Source: Dinoroseobacter sp013215265
GTDB lineage: Bacteria > Pseudomonadota > Alphaproteobacteria > Rhodobacterales > Rhodobacteraceae
Assembly (NCBI GenBank): GCA_963691755.1
Contig: OY829366.1
Coordinates: 868,001 to 932,000, forward strand
Direction: 5' to 3'
DNA: 64,000 nt
The first letter of the stretch is position 1; the number at the start of each line of letters is the position of its first letter. Shown piece by piece: positions 1-8,315 of this stretch. The notes below the pieces were generated by a model. The model was not told where the DNA came from and ran no database searches. It was given only the letters and a program-made list of their open reading frames with translations. A program made the translations under genes and the position numbers.

Positions 1-156
1 AGCGCCTAGAAAGCCTTCTGCAGTCGCCGCGGTCGCGACCAACGAGAATCGCGGATCGCGTTCGATGATTTCGGACAATGCCGAAAGCACCAGCGGGTTA
101 CCATCAGCCAACATGACATCGATTGGCGCGGTAATTTCGTTAGATGATTGATTCAT
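1..156 (-). CDS. Response regulator, receiver domain (N-terminal part only)
   Basis: The reading frame starts at the ATG at 156-154 and runs off the left edge, so only 52 residues are visible. They match the N-terminus of a receiver domain of the NarL/FixJ (LuxR-type) kind: a beta strand (VMLADGNPLVLSAL) followed by a helix and 'DPRFSLVATAATAEGF'. The usual acidic pair (ADDHP in family members) reads ADGNP here, so one metal-binding acid is replaced by Gly. The phosphoacceptor and any DNA-binding domain lie outside the window. The gene is divergent from the serine-cycle operon, which suggests it may regulate that operon; this is inference from position. Confidence 0.7.
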   Translation of the reverse strand, partial: MNQSSNEITAPIDVMLADGNPLVLSALSEIIERDPRFSLVATAATAEGFLGA

Positions 157-367
157 TGGCCTATTTTCTCAAAAACCTACCCATTATTAGGGTGTATAAT
201 CGGTATACCATAGAATTCAATACATAAGTACAGGTATTTTACCATACTAAAAGATACACTTTAGTCTAACCTGCGGGCGTTTTTCTTTCTTCATGACGTA
301 ATTAAGTACTCAAATGAACGTCAGTACCGACACAAAGTTACGTGAAGATTTTAAATCGGAGACATCC
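157..367. promoter_or_regulatory. Divergent regulatory region between regulator and serine-cycle operon
   Basis: This AT-rich 211-bp spacer separates the receiver gene from the aminotransferase gene and must hold both promoters. It contains three small dyads built on GGTA/TACC: ACCC-7 nt-GGGT at 179-193, GGTATACC at 202-209 and GGTA-TTT-TACC at 233-243. Their centres are about 20 and 32 bp apart, close to two and three helical turns. They look like binding sites for a dimeric regulator. No confident -35/-10 pair was assigned. Confidence 0.45.
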
Positions 368-1615
368 ATGACCGAGATCGCCACCTTCCCACAGCTGCAT
401 ATCCCCAACACCATTGCTGCTGGTCCAGGCCCTGGAAACACTGATGCGCGCGTGCTCGCTCGCTTTGCGAATGCGGGATTGGCTGATCACATGCACCCTG
501 ATGTCCTACGCGGAATGGTCGAGTGCAAGGAAATGCTTCGGAAGGTGATGGGCACTGATAACGTTCACACCTTCGGCGTCGCTGGCACCGGTTGGAGCGG
601 GCTGGACATGATGTTCTCGGCAGTCATGCCGGGCGACAAGGTCGTAATGTTCGTGAACGGTACGTTCTCTGGCATCGATGGCCTCACAGTTCGCATGAAG
701 GCGGCGACGGCGGAAGAGTTGGCAGAGAATTCGCTCGATCCACAAACAGACACCGTGGTCGTAATCAACGTACCGCACGGCGAAAGCGTCACGGGTGAGA
801 TCGTTGAGGCTGCTTTGGCCGAACATAAGCCGAAATGGGCTGCCATGGCGCATTGGGAAACTGGCTCGGGTCGTGTAAACGACGTCCAGGGCTTCAGTGA
901 TGCCTGTGAGCGCCATGGAGCAATGGGACTGGTCGATGCCGTGTCTAGCCTTGGCGTAGGTGATTTCAGCATTGATGATTACCCGGGCGTGCATGGGTGG
1001 GCATCTTGCCCACAGAAGGGCATCTGCTGTCTGCCACTGACATATGCCCCGGTCTCGTTCAGTGATCGTTATATTGAGACGCTTCGTGCCACGGGTACGC
1101 GCACGTTCTGTCACCATCCGATCCTCGAAGCGCGTCATTGGGGCATCATTGACGGAAATGATGTCGAGAAAGGCACATACCACCGTACGCACTCAGCATA
1201 CGCGGTATCCGCTTTCCATGAAGCACTGCGACTTTGCTTGGAGCAGGGCATTGCGCGACGAGCAGCGGATTATGCCTTCCATGAGGCGGCACTACGCGAT
1301 TGCGTCGAAGCCATGGGCTGTCAGGTCACGTCGAACATGCCGTCACTTGTCGTGCTCAACTTGCCAGAAACGATGGCGGGGCGTGAGATGGAGCTGGTGC
1401 AGCACTGTCGCGCACAAAATTTTGGGATCTGGCCAACACTTTCAGCGCCCGTACAGGTACGCATCGGCATCCTCAACCTTCTCAACGAGGCTGCAATTAC
1501 TGATATCGTAACCCGCTTTGCCCAAGCAATCCGCGACTTGGGCGGCAGTGTCGATCAATCTCGCGTGGATGCGGTCCTGCGCCAGCACTACAGCGCCGCT
1601 ATCGCTGCAGAATAA
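368..1615 (+). CDS. Serine--glyoxylate aminotransferase (class V)
   Basis: This 415-residue fold-type I PLP enzyme would transfer the amino group of serine to glyoxylate, giving hydroxypyruvate and glycine, in the cytoplasmic serine cycle. The probable Schiff-base lysine is K217 in SCPQKGICC. The start at 368 is chosen because GGAG at 358-361 precedes it; an upstream in-frame ATG at 314 has no ribosome site. It is first in an operon with malate-CoA ligase, hydroxypyruvate reductase and glyA, which is the main argument for the substrate. The sequence is divergent from textbook serine-glyoxylate enzymes (AHWETGSG where they have a VHNETSTG-like motif), so another glyoxylate or pyruvate aminotransferase specificity is possible. 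Confidence 0.75.
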   Translation: MTEIATFPQLHIPNTIAAGPGPGNTDARVLARFANAGLADHMHPDVLRGMVECKEMLRKVMGTDNVHTFGVAGTGWSGLDMMFSAVMPGDKVVMFVNGTFSGIDGLTVRMKAATAEELAENSLDPQTDTVVVINVPHGESVTGEIVEAALAEHKPKWAAMAHWETGSGRVNDVQGFSDACERHGAMGLVDAVSSLGVGDFSIDDYPGVHGWASCPQKGICCLPLTYAPVSFSDRYIETLRATGTRTFCHHPILEARHWGIIDGNDVEKGTYHRTHSAYAVSAFHEALRLCLEQGIARRAADYAFHEAALRDCVEAMGCQVTSNMPSLVVLNLPETMAGREMELVQHCRAQNFGIWPTLSAPVQVRIGILNLLNEAAITDIVTRFAQAIRDLGGSVDQSRVDAVLRQHYSAAIAAE

Positions 1616-1636
1616 CGCTCCAGAAAGGATACGACT

Positions 1637-2836
1637 GTGGATATACACGAATATCAAGCCAAAGAGGTTCTTGCTGGTTTCGGCGTTGCCGTGCCCGAAG
1701 GAGCGCTCGCTTACAGCCCGGAGCAAGCAGCTTACAGGGCGCGCGAAATGGGTGGCGAACGCTGGGTCGTCAAGGCCCAGGTTCATGCCGGAGGCCGCGG
1801 GAAGGCTGGTGGCGTGAAGGTTTGCGCAAGCGATGTTGAGATCGGCGAGGCCTGCGAAGACATGTTCGGTATGAAGCTGGTGACGCACCAGACTGGTCCG
1901 GATGGGAAAGGCGTTTACCGCGTCTATGTCGAAGCTGCAGTGCAGATTGCGCGCGAGATTTATCTGGGCTTCGTTCTGGACCGCACAACACAACGAGTAA
2001 TGATCGTCGCCTCTGCTGAGGGTGGTATGGAGATCGAGGAGATTTCAGCCGAGAAGCCCGAAAGCATCGTTCGCGCGGTGGTCGAGCCTGCCGTGGGCCT
2101 GCGCGATTTTCAGTGCCGCCAAATGGCGTTCAAGCTGGGTGTTGAACCTGCGCTTGTGCAGCAGATGGTTCGTACTCTCCAAGGGTGCTACCGCGCGTTC
2201 ACCGAACTTGATGCCACGATGGTCGAGATCAACCCGTTGGTGATCACAGAGGATAGCCGCGTGATCGCATTGGACGCGAAGATGACCTTCGACGACAACG
2301 CATTGTTCAGACACCCGCAGATTGCTGAACTGCGCGACAAAAGTCAGGAAGACCCGCGTGAAGCCCGCGCGGCTGATCGCGGCCTGAACTACATTGGGCT
2401 TGATGGCAACATTGGCTGCATCGTGAATGGCGCTGGCTTGGCAATGGCGACGATGGATACGATCAAGATGGCAGGTGGTGAGCCCGCAAATTTCCTCGAC
2501 ATCGGCGGAGGAGCAACGCCTGAACGCGTTGCGAAAGCTTTCCGGCTGGTTCTGTCAGACAAGAATGTACAAGCCGTTCTGGTCAACATTTTTGCTGGGA
2601 TCAACCGCTGTGACTGGGTGGCGGAAGGCGTTGTGCAGGCGCTTCGGGATGTGAAAGTGGATGTACCAGTGATCGTACGGCTTGCCGGTACCAACGTGGA
2701 TGAGGGGCAGAAAATCCTGGCCAAGTCCGGACTGCCGATCATCCGCGCCAATACTCTTAGCCAGGCAGCAGAACGCGCCGTTGGAGCATGGAAAAACGAC
2801 CTCTCTCAAGGGGTCACAATGAGGGCCGTATCATGA
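1637..2836 (+). CDS. mtkA: Malate--CoA ligase, beta subunit (ATP-grasp)
   Basis: A 399-residue homologue of succinyl-CoA synthetase beta subunit, opening with DIHEYQAKEVLAGFG and an ATP-grasp domain (VVKAQVHAGGRGKAGGVK), with the C-terminal CoA-ligase domain holding NFLDIGGGA. The start codon is GTG at 1637, seven bases after AGAAAGGA. Together with the next gene it would form malyl-CoA from malate, CoA and ATP. The family alone cannot distinguish malate from succinate as substrate; placement between a serine-glyoxylate-type aminotransferase and hydroxypyruvate reductase, rather than beside sucAB or mdh, points to the serine-cycle enzyme. Confidence 0.85.
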   Translation: MDIHEYQAKEVLAGFGVAVPEGALAYSPEQAAYRAREMGGERWVVKAQVHAGGRGKAGGVKVCASDVEIGEACEDMFGMKLVTHQTGPDGKGVYRVYVEAAVQIAREIYLGFVLDRTTQRVMIVASAEGGMEIEEISAEKPESIVRAVVEPAVGLRDFQCRQMAFKLGVEPALVQQMVRTLQGCYRAFTELDATMVEINPLVITEDSRVIALDAKMTFDDNALFRHPQIAELRDKSQEDPREARAADRGLNYIGLDGNIGCIVNGAGLAMATMDTIKMAGGEPANFLDIGGGATPERVAKAFRLVLSDKNVQAVLVNIFAGINRCDWVAEGVVQALRDVKVDVPVIVRLAGTNVDEGQKILAKSGLPIIRANTLSQAAERAVGAWKNDLSQGVTMRAVS

Positions 2837-3720
2837 GCATTTTGATCGATAGTGAAACCCCAGTGATTGTTCAGGGCATCACTGGCAAGATGGCTCGTTT
2901 TCACACCAAGGACATGCTTGAATATGGCACTAATGTCGTTGGCGGTGTGGTTCCGGGTAAAGGCGGTGAGACGGTCGAGGGTTTGCCGGTCTTTGATACT
3001 GTAGAAGAAGCCGTAGCTGCGACCGGAGCTGAAGCCTCGCTGGTATTTGTTCCACCGCCTTTTGCTGCTGATAGCATCATGGAGGCTGCTGATGCAGGCA
3101 TCCGCTATTGCGTCTGCATAACCGACGGCGTCCCCGCGCAGGACATGATCCGGGTAAAGCGCTACATGTATCGCTACCCTAAAGAGCGCCGGATGGTGCT
3201 GACCGGTCCCAACTGCGCGGGCACGATCAGCCCAGGCAAAGCGCTATTGGGCATCATGCCAGGACATATCTACGATAAAGGCCACGTTGGGATCGTCGGG
3301 CGCTCTGGTACGCTCGGGTATGAGGCTGCCAGCCAACTCAAGGATCTTGGCATCGGTGTGTCGACCTCGGTTGGCATCGGGGGTGACCCAATCAACGGAT
3401 CCTCTTTCAGAGATATTCTGGAGCGTTTTGAAAAGGATGAAGACACGCATGTGGTCGCCTTGATTGGAGAAATCGGGGGCCCTCAGGAAGCAGAAGCTGC
3501 TGAATATATTCGTGATCACATGACAAAACCCGTTGTGGCATATGTCGCGGGCCTTACAGCTCCACGGGGGCGAACGATGGGTCATGCCGGCGCGATCATC
3601 TCAGCTTTCGGAGAAAGCGCGTCCGAAAAGGTGGAGATCCTTTCGTCAGTAGGCGTGACCGTTGCTGAACATCCCTCTGAGATTGGCGCGACGATCGCCA
3701 GAACGATGGAGGCTGCTTGA
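2833..3720 (+). CDS. mtkB: Malate--CoA ligase, alpha subunit
   Basis: A 295-residue homologue of succinyl-CoA synthetase alpha subunit. It has the N-terminal CoA-binding Rossmann domain (VQGITGKMARFHTKDM), the ligase domain (GRSGTLGYEA) and the phosphorylated histidine H251 in GHAGAII. Length is normal for the family. The start at 2833 overlaps the stop of mtkA as ATGA, so the two subunits are probably translationally coupled. An in-frame ATG further upstream (2788) would overlap mtkA by 49 nt and is less likely. Partner and substrate are inferred from the operon. Confidence 0.87.
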   Translation: MSILIDSETPVIVQGITGKMARFHTKDMLEYGTNVVGGVVPGKGGETVEGLPVFDTVEEAVAATGAEASLVFVPPPFAADSIMEAADAGIRYCVCITDGVPAQDMIRVKRYMYRYPKERRMVLTGPNCAGTISPGKALLGIMPGHIYDKGHVGIVGRSGTLGYEAASQLKDLGIGVSTSVGIGGDPINGSSFRDILERFEKDEDTHVVALIGEIGGPQEAEAAEYIRDHMTKPVVAYVAGLTAPRGRTMGHAGAIISAFGESASEKVEILSSVGVTVAEHPSEIGATIARTMEAA

Positions 3721-4691
3721 TGCAGAAACCAACAGTTCTTGTCACCAGACGCTGGCCGGCAGCCGTGGAACAGCAGCTTGCTGAAACGTATAACGTGGAG
3801 TTGAACCGTACCGACAGACCGCTAACTTCAGCAGAGTTCCGCGACGCCATTCTTCGATATGATGCAGTGCTGCCGACGGTGACTGATAAAATCGGACCAC
3901 AAGCGCTGGACGTTTCGAAGCCGCGAACAAAGATTTTTGCCAACTATGGTGTAGGGTATTCTCATATTGACCTGGAAAGCGCCAAATCACACGGCATCGC
4001 CATTACCAATACGCCCGATGTGTTGTCCGAATGTACTGCGGATCTCGCGATGACCCTCATGCTCATGGTGGCGCGGCGGACAAGTGACGGTGAACGCGAG
4101 CTTCGGTCCGGGGCATGGGATGGATGGCGTCCAACACATCTCATCGGAACCAAGGTTTCAGGGAAGACACTTGGCATCGTTGGTTTTGGCCGGATTGGTC
4201 AAGAAATGGCACGACGTGCGCATTATGGTTTTGGAATGGACATTGTGGTCTACAATCGTTCTCCAGTCCGGCCAGACGTTCTGGCGCAGTATAATGCGAC
4301 ACAGGTTTCGACGATCGAGGAACTGCTGCCGCAATGCGACTTTGTTTCGTTGCACTGCCCCGGCGGGGAAGCGAATACCAAGCTGATCAACAGCCAGCGG
4401 CTCGATCTGATGAAACCCGACGCGATCTTGATCAACACCGCGCGTGGCGAGGTAGTGGACGAGGCCGCACTTGCGCAGTCGCTTCAATACGAAACCATCG
4501 GAGGCGCAGCCCTGGATGTTTTTGAGCGAGAGCCTGCGATCAATCCGGTTCTTGCACAATGCGAAAACGTCGTGATGCTACCGCACTTGGGCAGCGCGAC
4601 CCGTGAAGCGCGGCAGGCCATGGGCTTCCGCGTCCTCGATAACCTAAATGATTTTTTCGAAGGCCGAGCACCGCGGGACCGCGTGGCCTAA
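3720..4691 (+). CDS. Hydroxypyruvate/glyoxylate reductase (D-2-hydroxyacid dehydrogenase)
   Basis: A 323-residue D-2-hydroxyacid dehydrogenase that would reduce hydroxypyruvate to D-glycerate in the serine cycle. The NAD(P)-binding motif is GFGRIG at about 155-160. The catalytic region shows INTARGEVVDE (Arg) and LPHLGSAT (His). The ATG at 3720 overlaps the mtkB stop as TGATG and has GGAGG at 3708-3712. The family also contains glyoxylate reductases and phosphoglycerate dehydrogenases; there is no C-terminal ACT domain, which argues against the latter. The operon context supports hydroxypyruvate. Confidence 0.83.
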   Translation: MQKPTVLVTRRWPAAVEQQLAETYNVELNRTDRPLTSAEFRDAILRYDAVLPTVTDKIGPQALDVSKPRTKIFANYGVGYSHIDLESAKSHGIAITNTPDVLSECTADLAMTLMLMVARRTSDGERELRSGAWDGWRPTHLIGTKVSGKTLGIVGFGRIGQEMARRAHYGFGMDIVVYNRSPVRPDVLAQYNATQVSTIEELLPQCDFVSLHCPGGEANTKLINSQRLDLMKPDAILINTARGEVVDEAALAQSLQYETIGGAALDVFEREPAINPVLAQCENVVMLPHLGSATREARQAMGFRVLDNLNDFFEGRAPRDRVA

Positions 4692-4710
4692 ACAAAAGGT
4701 AACCGAAATT

Positions 4711-5997
4711 ATGAATGCACCTCACCGCAATACCGGTTTCTTTACGAGCGATCTGGCAGATACCGACACCGCCGTATTTGATGCCATTACCAAAGAGCTT
4801 GGGCGCCAGCGTGAAGAGATCGAACTGATCGCGTCCGAAAACATCGTGTCCCAAGCGGTGATGCAGGCCCAGGGGTCTGTAATGACGAACAAATATGCCG
4901 AAGGTTATTCCGGGCGTCGCTATTATGGCGGTTGTCAGCATGTGGACGTGGCCGAGGACCTCGCAATTGAGCGGGCCTGTAAGCTTTTCGATTGTGGCTT
5001 TGCCAATGTGCAGCCCAACAGCGGCAGCCAAGCAAACCAGGGTGTGTTTCAGGCGCTTCTCAAGCCTGGCGATACGATCTTGGGCATGTCGCTTGAAGCA
5101 GGTGGCCACCTGACCCACGGCGCACGGCCAAACCAGTCTGGAAAATGGTTCAACGCTGTTCACTATGGGGTGCGCGAAGATACGCTGGACGTGGATTACG
5201 ATCAGGTCGAGGCGCTGGCACTTGAACATAAGCCGGCGATGATCATCGCGGGTGGCTCGGCGATACCAAGGCAGTTGGACTTCGCACGCTTCCGTGAAAT
5301 CGCGGACAAGGTAGGCGCATATTTGCTCGCCGATATTGCGCATTTCGCGGGCTTGATTGCAGCAGGTCTTTATCCGTCGCCGTTTCCACATGTTCATGCA
5401 GCAACCACCACAACCCACAAGACTTTACGCGGCCCGCGCGGTGGCATGATCCTCACAAATGACGAGGCGCTGGCGAAGAAGTTCAATTCTGCAATTTTCC
5501 CGGGCATTCAAGGTGGCCCGCTGATGCATGTCATTGCTGCCAAGGCTGTAGCTTTCGGCGAAGCCTTGCAGCCATCTTTCGTTGAATATCAGAAGCAGGT
5601 CATTCGGAACGCCCAAGCCCTCGCGGGTAGCCTTGTGGAAGGAGGCCTGAGCGTCGTCACCGGTGGCACTGACACGCATCTGATGCTGGTCGATCTGCGC
5701 CCGAAAGGCGTGAAAGGCAACGCTGCCGAAGTCGCCTTGGGCCGTGCGCACATCACATGCAACAAGAACGGTATTCCGTTTGATTCAGAAAAGCCCACGA
5801 TCACATCGGGTCTGCGACTGGGGTCGCCTGCGGGGACGACGCGGGGGTTCACGGAGCTTGAGTTCAAGCAGATTGGCAAATGGATTGTCGATGTGGTGGA
5901 TGGATTGCAGGTAAATGGCGGTGACAGAAATGATGAGGTCGAAGCGCGCGTCAAAAGCGAAGTTATGGGAATGTGCAAACAATTCCCGATTTACTGA
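4711..5997 (+). CDS. glyA: Serine hydroxymethyltransferase
   Basis: A 428-residue PLP enzyme that interconverts glycine plus 5,10-methylene-tetrahydrofolate with serine. The PLP lysine is K237 in TTTTHKTLRGPRGG. The folate-site and structural motifs (LIASENIVS, YAEGYSGRRYYGG) are intact. The start at 4711 is chosen by AAGG upstream and by the usual N-terminus; an upstream in-frame ATG at 4648 would overlap the preceding gene. Being last in the serine-cycle operon, this copy probably serves C1 assimilation; a second glyA elsewhere in the genome is possible but not visible. A terminator follows at 6173-6209. Confidence 0.95.
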   Translation: MNAPHRNTGFFTSDLADTDTAVFDAITKELGRQREEIELIASENIVSQAVMQAQGSVMTNKYAEGYSGRRYYGGCQHVDVAEDLAIERACKLFDCGFANVQPNSGSQANQGVFQALLKPGDTILGMSLEAGGHLTHGARPNQSGKWFNAVHYGVREDTLDVDYDQVEALALEHKPAMIIAGGSAIPRQLDFARFREIADKVGAYLLADIAHFAGLIAAGLYPSPFPHVHAATTTTHKTLRGPRGGMILTNDEALAKKFNSAIFPGIQGGPLMHVIAAKAVAFGEALQPSFVEYQKQVIRNAQALAGSLVEGGLSVVTGGTDTHLMLVDLRPKGVKGNAAEVALGRAHITCNKNGIPFDSEKPTITSGLRLGSPAGTTRGFTELEFKQIGKWIVDVVDGLQVNGGDRNDEVEARVKSEVMGMCKQFPIY

Positions 5998-6067
5998 GCT
6001 TGAGGTTAGCTTTGCCCGATCCTGACGGGGACCAAATGCTTAGCCAGGGTTTCGGATCAGTGGCCTG

Positions 6068-6145
6068 TATCCAAACGAGAAACCTGTTCGTCACGTGCTA
6101 CAGCCCGCCGCAAGCGGATCGACAGGTGTCGCGTGCGTTTGGATA
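6068..6145 (+). other. Long imperfect stem-loop after glyA
   Basis: Between the glyA stop and its terminator lies a perfect 10-bp inverted repeat, TATCCAAACG (6068-6077) and CGTTTGGATA (6136-6145), enclosing 58 nt. Inside it ACCTGT (6082-6087) can pair with ACAGGT (6122-6127), and CCGC-AAG-CGG at 6108-6117 can form an apical hairpin. The nested pairing suggests a structured RNA in the glyA 3' untranslated region, or a palindromic repeat element. No known RNA family is recognised. Confidence 0.4.
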
Positions 6146-6172
6146 TTCGGTGCTCAGATAAAAACCAAATCC

Positions 6173-6209
6173 AAAGGCCTCTAGCTTCTGGGGGCCTTTC
6201 GCATTTTTT
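6173..6209 (+). terminator. Rho-independent terminator of the serine-cycle operon
   Basis: AAAGGCC (6173-6179) and GGCCTTT (6193-6199) form a 7-bp stem around a 13-nt loop, followed by six T at 6204-6209. It lies about 175 bp after glyA and before the convergent znuB. A T-rich stretch on the other strand means it could also stop transcription from znuB. Confidence 0.8.
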
Positions 6210-6261
6210 AAGTGCTCCCAAATTCCGATTGCGACTTGGCAAACCTGTGCCCGAATTGAAC

Positions 6262-7068
6262 CTATCGACCTGCCATCTGACTGTCTCCACGACGTCGAAA
6301 CATCGACAGCACTGCGAAGATTATGGCGGCGACGCAAACGATGGACGGACCTGCCGGCGTATCGAATATATATGCACCTCTCAAGCCGACGACAGCGGAC
6401 ACAGCGCCGATACCCGCGGCTATTACAGCCATCGCTTCCGGTGTTTGCGACAGATTTCGTGCGGCTGCTGCTGGAATAATCAACATCGCGGCAATCAGCA
6501 GTACGCCAACAACTTTGATCGCGACAGCGACGGTAATCGCGAGGGCAAGCGTCAGGATGAGTTGTTCGCGTTTCGGGTCGAGCCCGCTGGCATAGGCAAG
6601 TTCTTCGTTCAGCGTCGATGCAAGGAGGCCTGACCATCGCCAGGTTATCAGAGCAACCACCAATGCAGCACCGCCCCAGATCACTAGAAGGTCAAAGCGG
6701 GACACCGCGAGGATATCGCCGAAAAGGTATGCCATAAGGTCGATCCGGATACCCGAAAGGAACGACACGGCAACCAGACCAAAAGCCAGCGCAGAATGTG
6801 CAAGCACGCCCAGCAGCGTATCCATCGCGTAGCCACGTCCAGAAAGAAGGGTCACTGTCAGCGCCATGGTCAATGCAACCGCAACGGTTCCGGCAAAGAT
6901 CGATGTCTCGAGCGCCAAGGCCAGGGCCACGCCCAGAATTGCCGCATGCGCGGTGGCGTCCCCGAAATACGCCATCCTACGCCAAACCACAAAGCAACCA
7001 AGCGGAGCGGCGGCAAACGCCACGCCAATCCCGGCAAGCGTGGCACGTGTCATGAAGTCGTCCAGCAC
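6262..7068 (-). CDS. znuB: Zinc ABC transporter permease
   Basis: A 268-residue hydrophobic ABC-3 family permease of the inner membrane, with about eight predicted membrane helices and the family motif FVVWRRMAYFGDATAHAAIL near the N-terminus. With ZnuC and periplasmic ZnuA it imports Zn(II). The start is a GTG at 7068 that overlaps the znuC stop; the resulting MLDDFMTRATL N-terminus fits the family, though an internal ATG at 7053 is possible. The family also transports Mn and Fe; zinc is supported by the adjacent zur gene and the His-rich partners. Confidence 0.9.
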   Translation of the reverse strand: MLDDFMTRATLAGIGVAFAAAPLGCFVVWRRMAYFGDATAHAAILGVALALALETSIFAGTVAVALTMALTVTLLSGRGYAMDTLLGVLAHSALAFGLVAVSFLSGIRIDLMAYLFGDILAVSRFDLLVIWGGAALVVALITWRWSGLLASTLNEELAYASGLDPKREQLILTLALAITVAVAIKVVGVLLIAAMLIIPAAAARNLSQTPEAMAVIAAGIGAVSAVVGLRGAYIFDTPAGPSIVCVAAIIFAVLSMFRRRGDSQMAGR

Positions 7069-7805
7069 TACTCGGCAGCCTCGTGGGGATGATCATGATC
7101 ATGATCATGGTCGTGATCGTGCCTGTAGAGTGCGAGCGCTCCACCTGTCCCGGTGCCAAAAAGAGCACGGTATTCGGGGGCCGAAGCGACGACAGCCGGC
7201 GCGCCTTGGCAACATACATGACCATTCAGGCAAATCACGCGATCGGAGGCGCTCATGACAACGTGTAATTCATGGCTAATCATCAAAACGGCGCAGCCCG
7301 TTTCCTTTCGAACCTTTTCGATCTGGCGATAAAACTCAGCCGATCCCAGTTGATCAAGACCCTGCGTGGCCTCGTCTAGCAACAGAATGTCTGGGCTATT
7401 GATCAGCGCGCGCGCGAGAAGCACACGCTGAAACTGCCCTCCGGAAAGTTCGGACATCTGGCGTTTGAGTAGATGTGGAGCGCCTGCCGTTTCGAGTGCT
7501 TTGATACAGTCAGCGTGTGAGATGCGTCCCGTCAAACGCATGAAACGCTCAACCGTAATTGGAAGCGTGGGATCAATGTGCAATCGCTGTGGAACATAGC
7601 CGATCCGCACGCCTTGCTTGCGCTTGATCGTTCCAGAACTCGGGTTAATCGCCCCAATAATAGCTCTGAAAAGGCTTGTCTTACCTGATCCGTTTGGACC
7701 AACGATCGTAACAATTTCCCCTTGCTCAACGCTTAAATCTACGTTGGCGAGAACCGTTTGCGCCCCATAGCGGACACTTAGGTTTTCTATCGAGATTAGG
7801 CTCAT
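7068..7805 (-). CDS. znuC: Zinc ABC transporter ATP-binding protein
   Basis: A 245-residue ABC ATPase with Walker A GPNGSGKT, signature LSGGQFQRV and Walker B ILLLDEATQGLD. It energises ZnuB. The C-terminus ends in an alternating His-Asp tail (YRHDHDHDHD...), encoded by a short tandem repeat near 7085-7120, which may bind zinc. The ATG at 7805 overlaps the zur stop as ATGA. The order zur-znuC-znuB is transcribed leftwards. Confidence 0.93.
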   Translation of the reverse strand: MSLISIENLSVRYGAQTVLANVDLSVEQGEIVTIVGPNGSGKTSLFRAIIGAINPSSGTIKRKQGVRIGYVPQRLHIDPTLPITVERFMRLTGRISHADCIKALETAGAPHLLKRQMSELSGGQFQRVLLARALINSPDILLLDEATQGLDQLGSAEFYRQIEKVRKETGCAVLMISHELHVVMSASDRVICLNGHVCCQGAPAVVASAPEYRALFGTGTGGALALYRHDHDHDHDHDHPHEAAE

Positions 7806-8296
7806 GCGTCGGGCTGATCTGTACAGGACGGGCAAAGGCCTTCTGCCTCGACCATAGTTTTTTCGATCTGAAAGCCTGACGCACGCGCTGCAACGCCCAG
7901 AATGCCTCTCGCTGGTGCAGAGTGTGCTTCAGCGATGGCATCACACTTCCTGCAAATCATGAATGCCGGAGAGTGCATTTCACCTGGATAAGCACAGGCC
8001 ACAAAGGCATTAAGCTTCTCGATCTTGTGGGCAAATCCATGTTCCACCAGAAAATCGAGAGCGCGATATGCGACTGGTGGCTGCGATCCAAATCCTGCTT
8101 CGCGCAAGAGTTCCAGAATGGCATATGCTCTGAGCGCACGATGCTCTTGAAGCAGTAATTCCAAAACCTTTCGCCGCACGGGTGTCAGCCTAAGTCCCTG
8201 TTCTGCGCAGCGTTGTTCGGCGGAGACAAGGCCCTGATCGACGCAATGAACGTGGTCATGGCGCTCAAATCCCAAGGGTGTTGAGATTTCGGTCAT
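7802..8296 (-). CDS. zur: Zinc uptake regulator, Fur family
   Basis: A 164-residue Fur-family repressor. The N-terminal winged helix holds GLRLTPVRRKVLELL and the dimerisation domain contains two CxxC pairs (CRKC and CPSC) for a structural zinc. Position at the head of znuCB and divergent from znuA indicates Zur rather than Fur. It is expected to repress znuA and its own operon when zinc is plentiful, through sites in the spacer at 8297-8374. Confidence 0.9.
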   Translation of the reverse strand: MTEISTPLGFERHDHVHCVDQGLVSAEQRCAEQGLRLTPVRRKVLELLLQEHRALRAYAILELLREAGFGSQPPVAYRALDFLVEHGFAHKIEKLNAFVACAYPGEMHSPAFMICRKCDAIAEAHSAPARGILGVAARASGFQIEKTMVEAEGLCPSCTDQPDA

Positions 8297-8315
8297 TACG
8301 TCTCACCCATTACTT

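Noticed and set aside
506..1192. Long antisense open frame opposite the aminotransferase gene
   Set aside because: Arg/His/Cys-rich composition with no domain resemblance; it mirrors the codon pattern of the real gene on the other strand.
1637..3720. Succinyl-CoA synthetase sucCD
   Set aside because: Sequence family fits both, but the neighbours are serine-cycle genes and not TCA-cycle genes, so malate-CoA ligase is preferred; not fully excluded.
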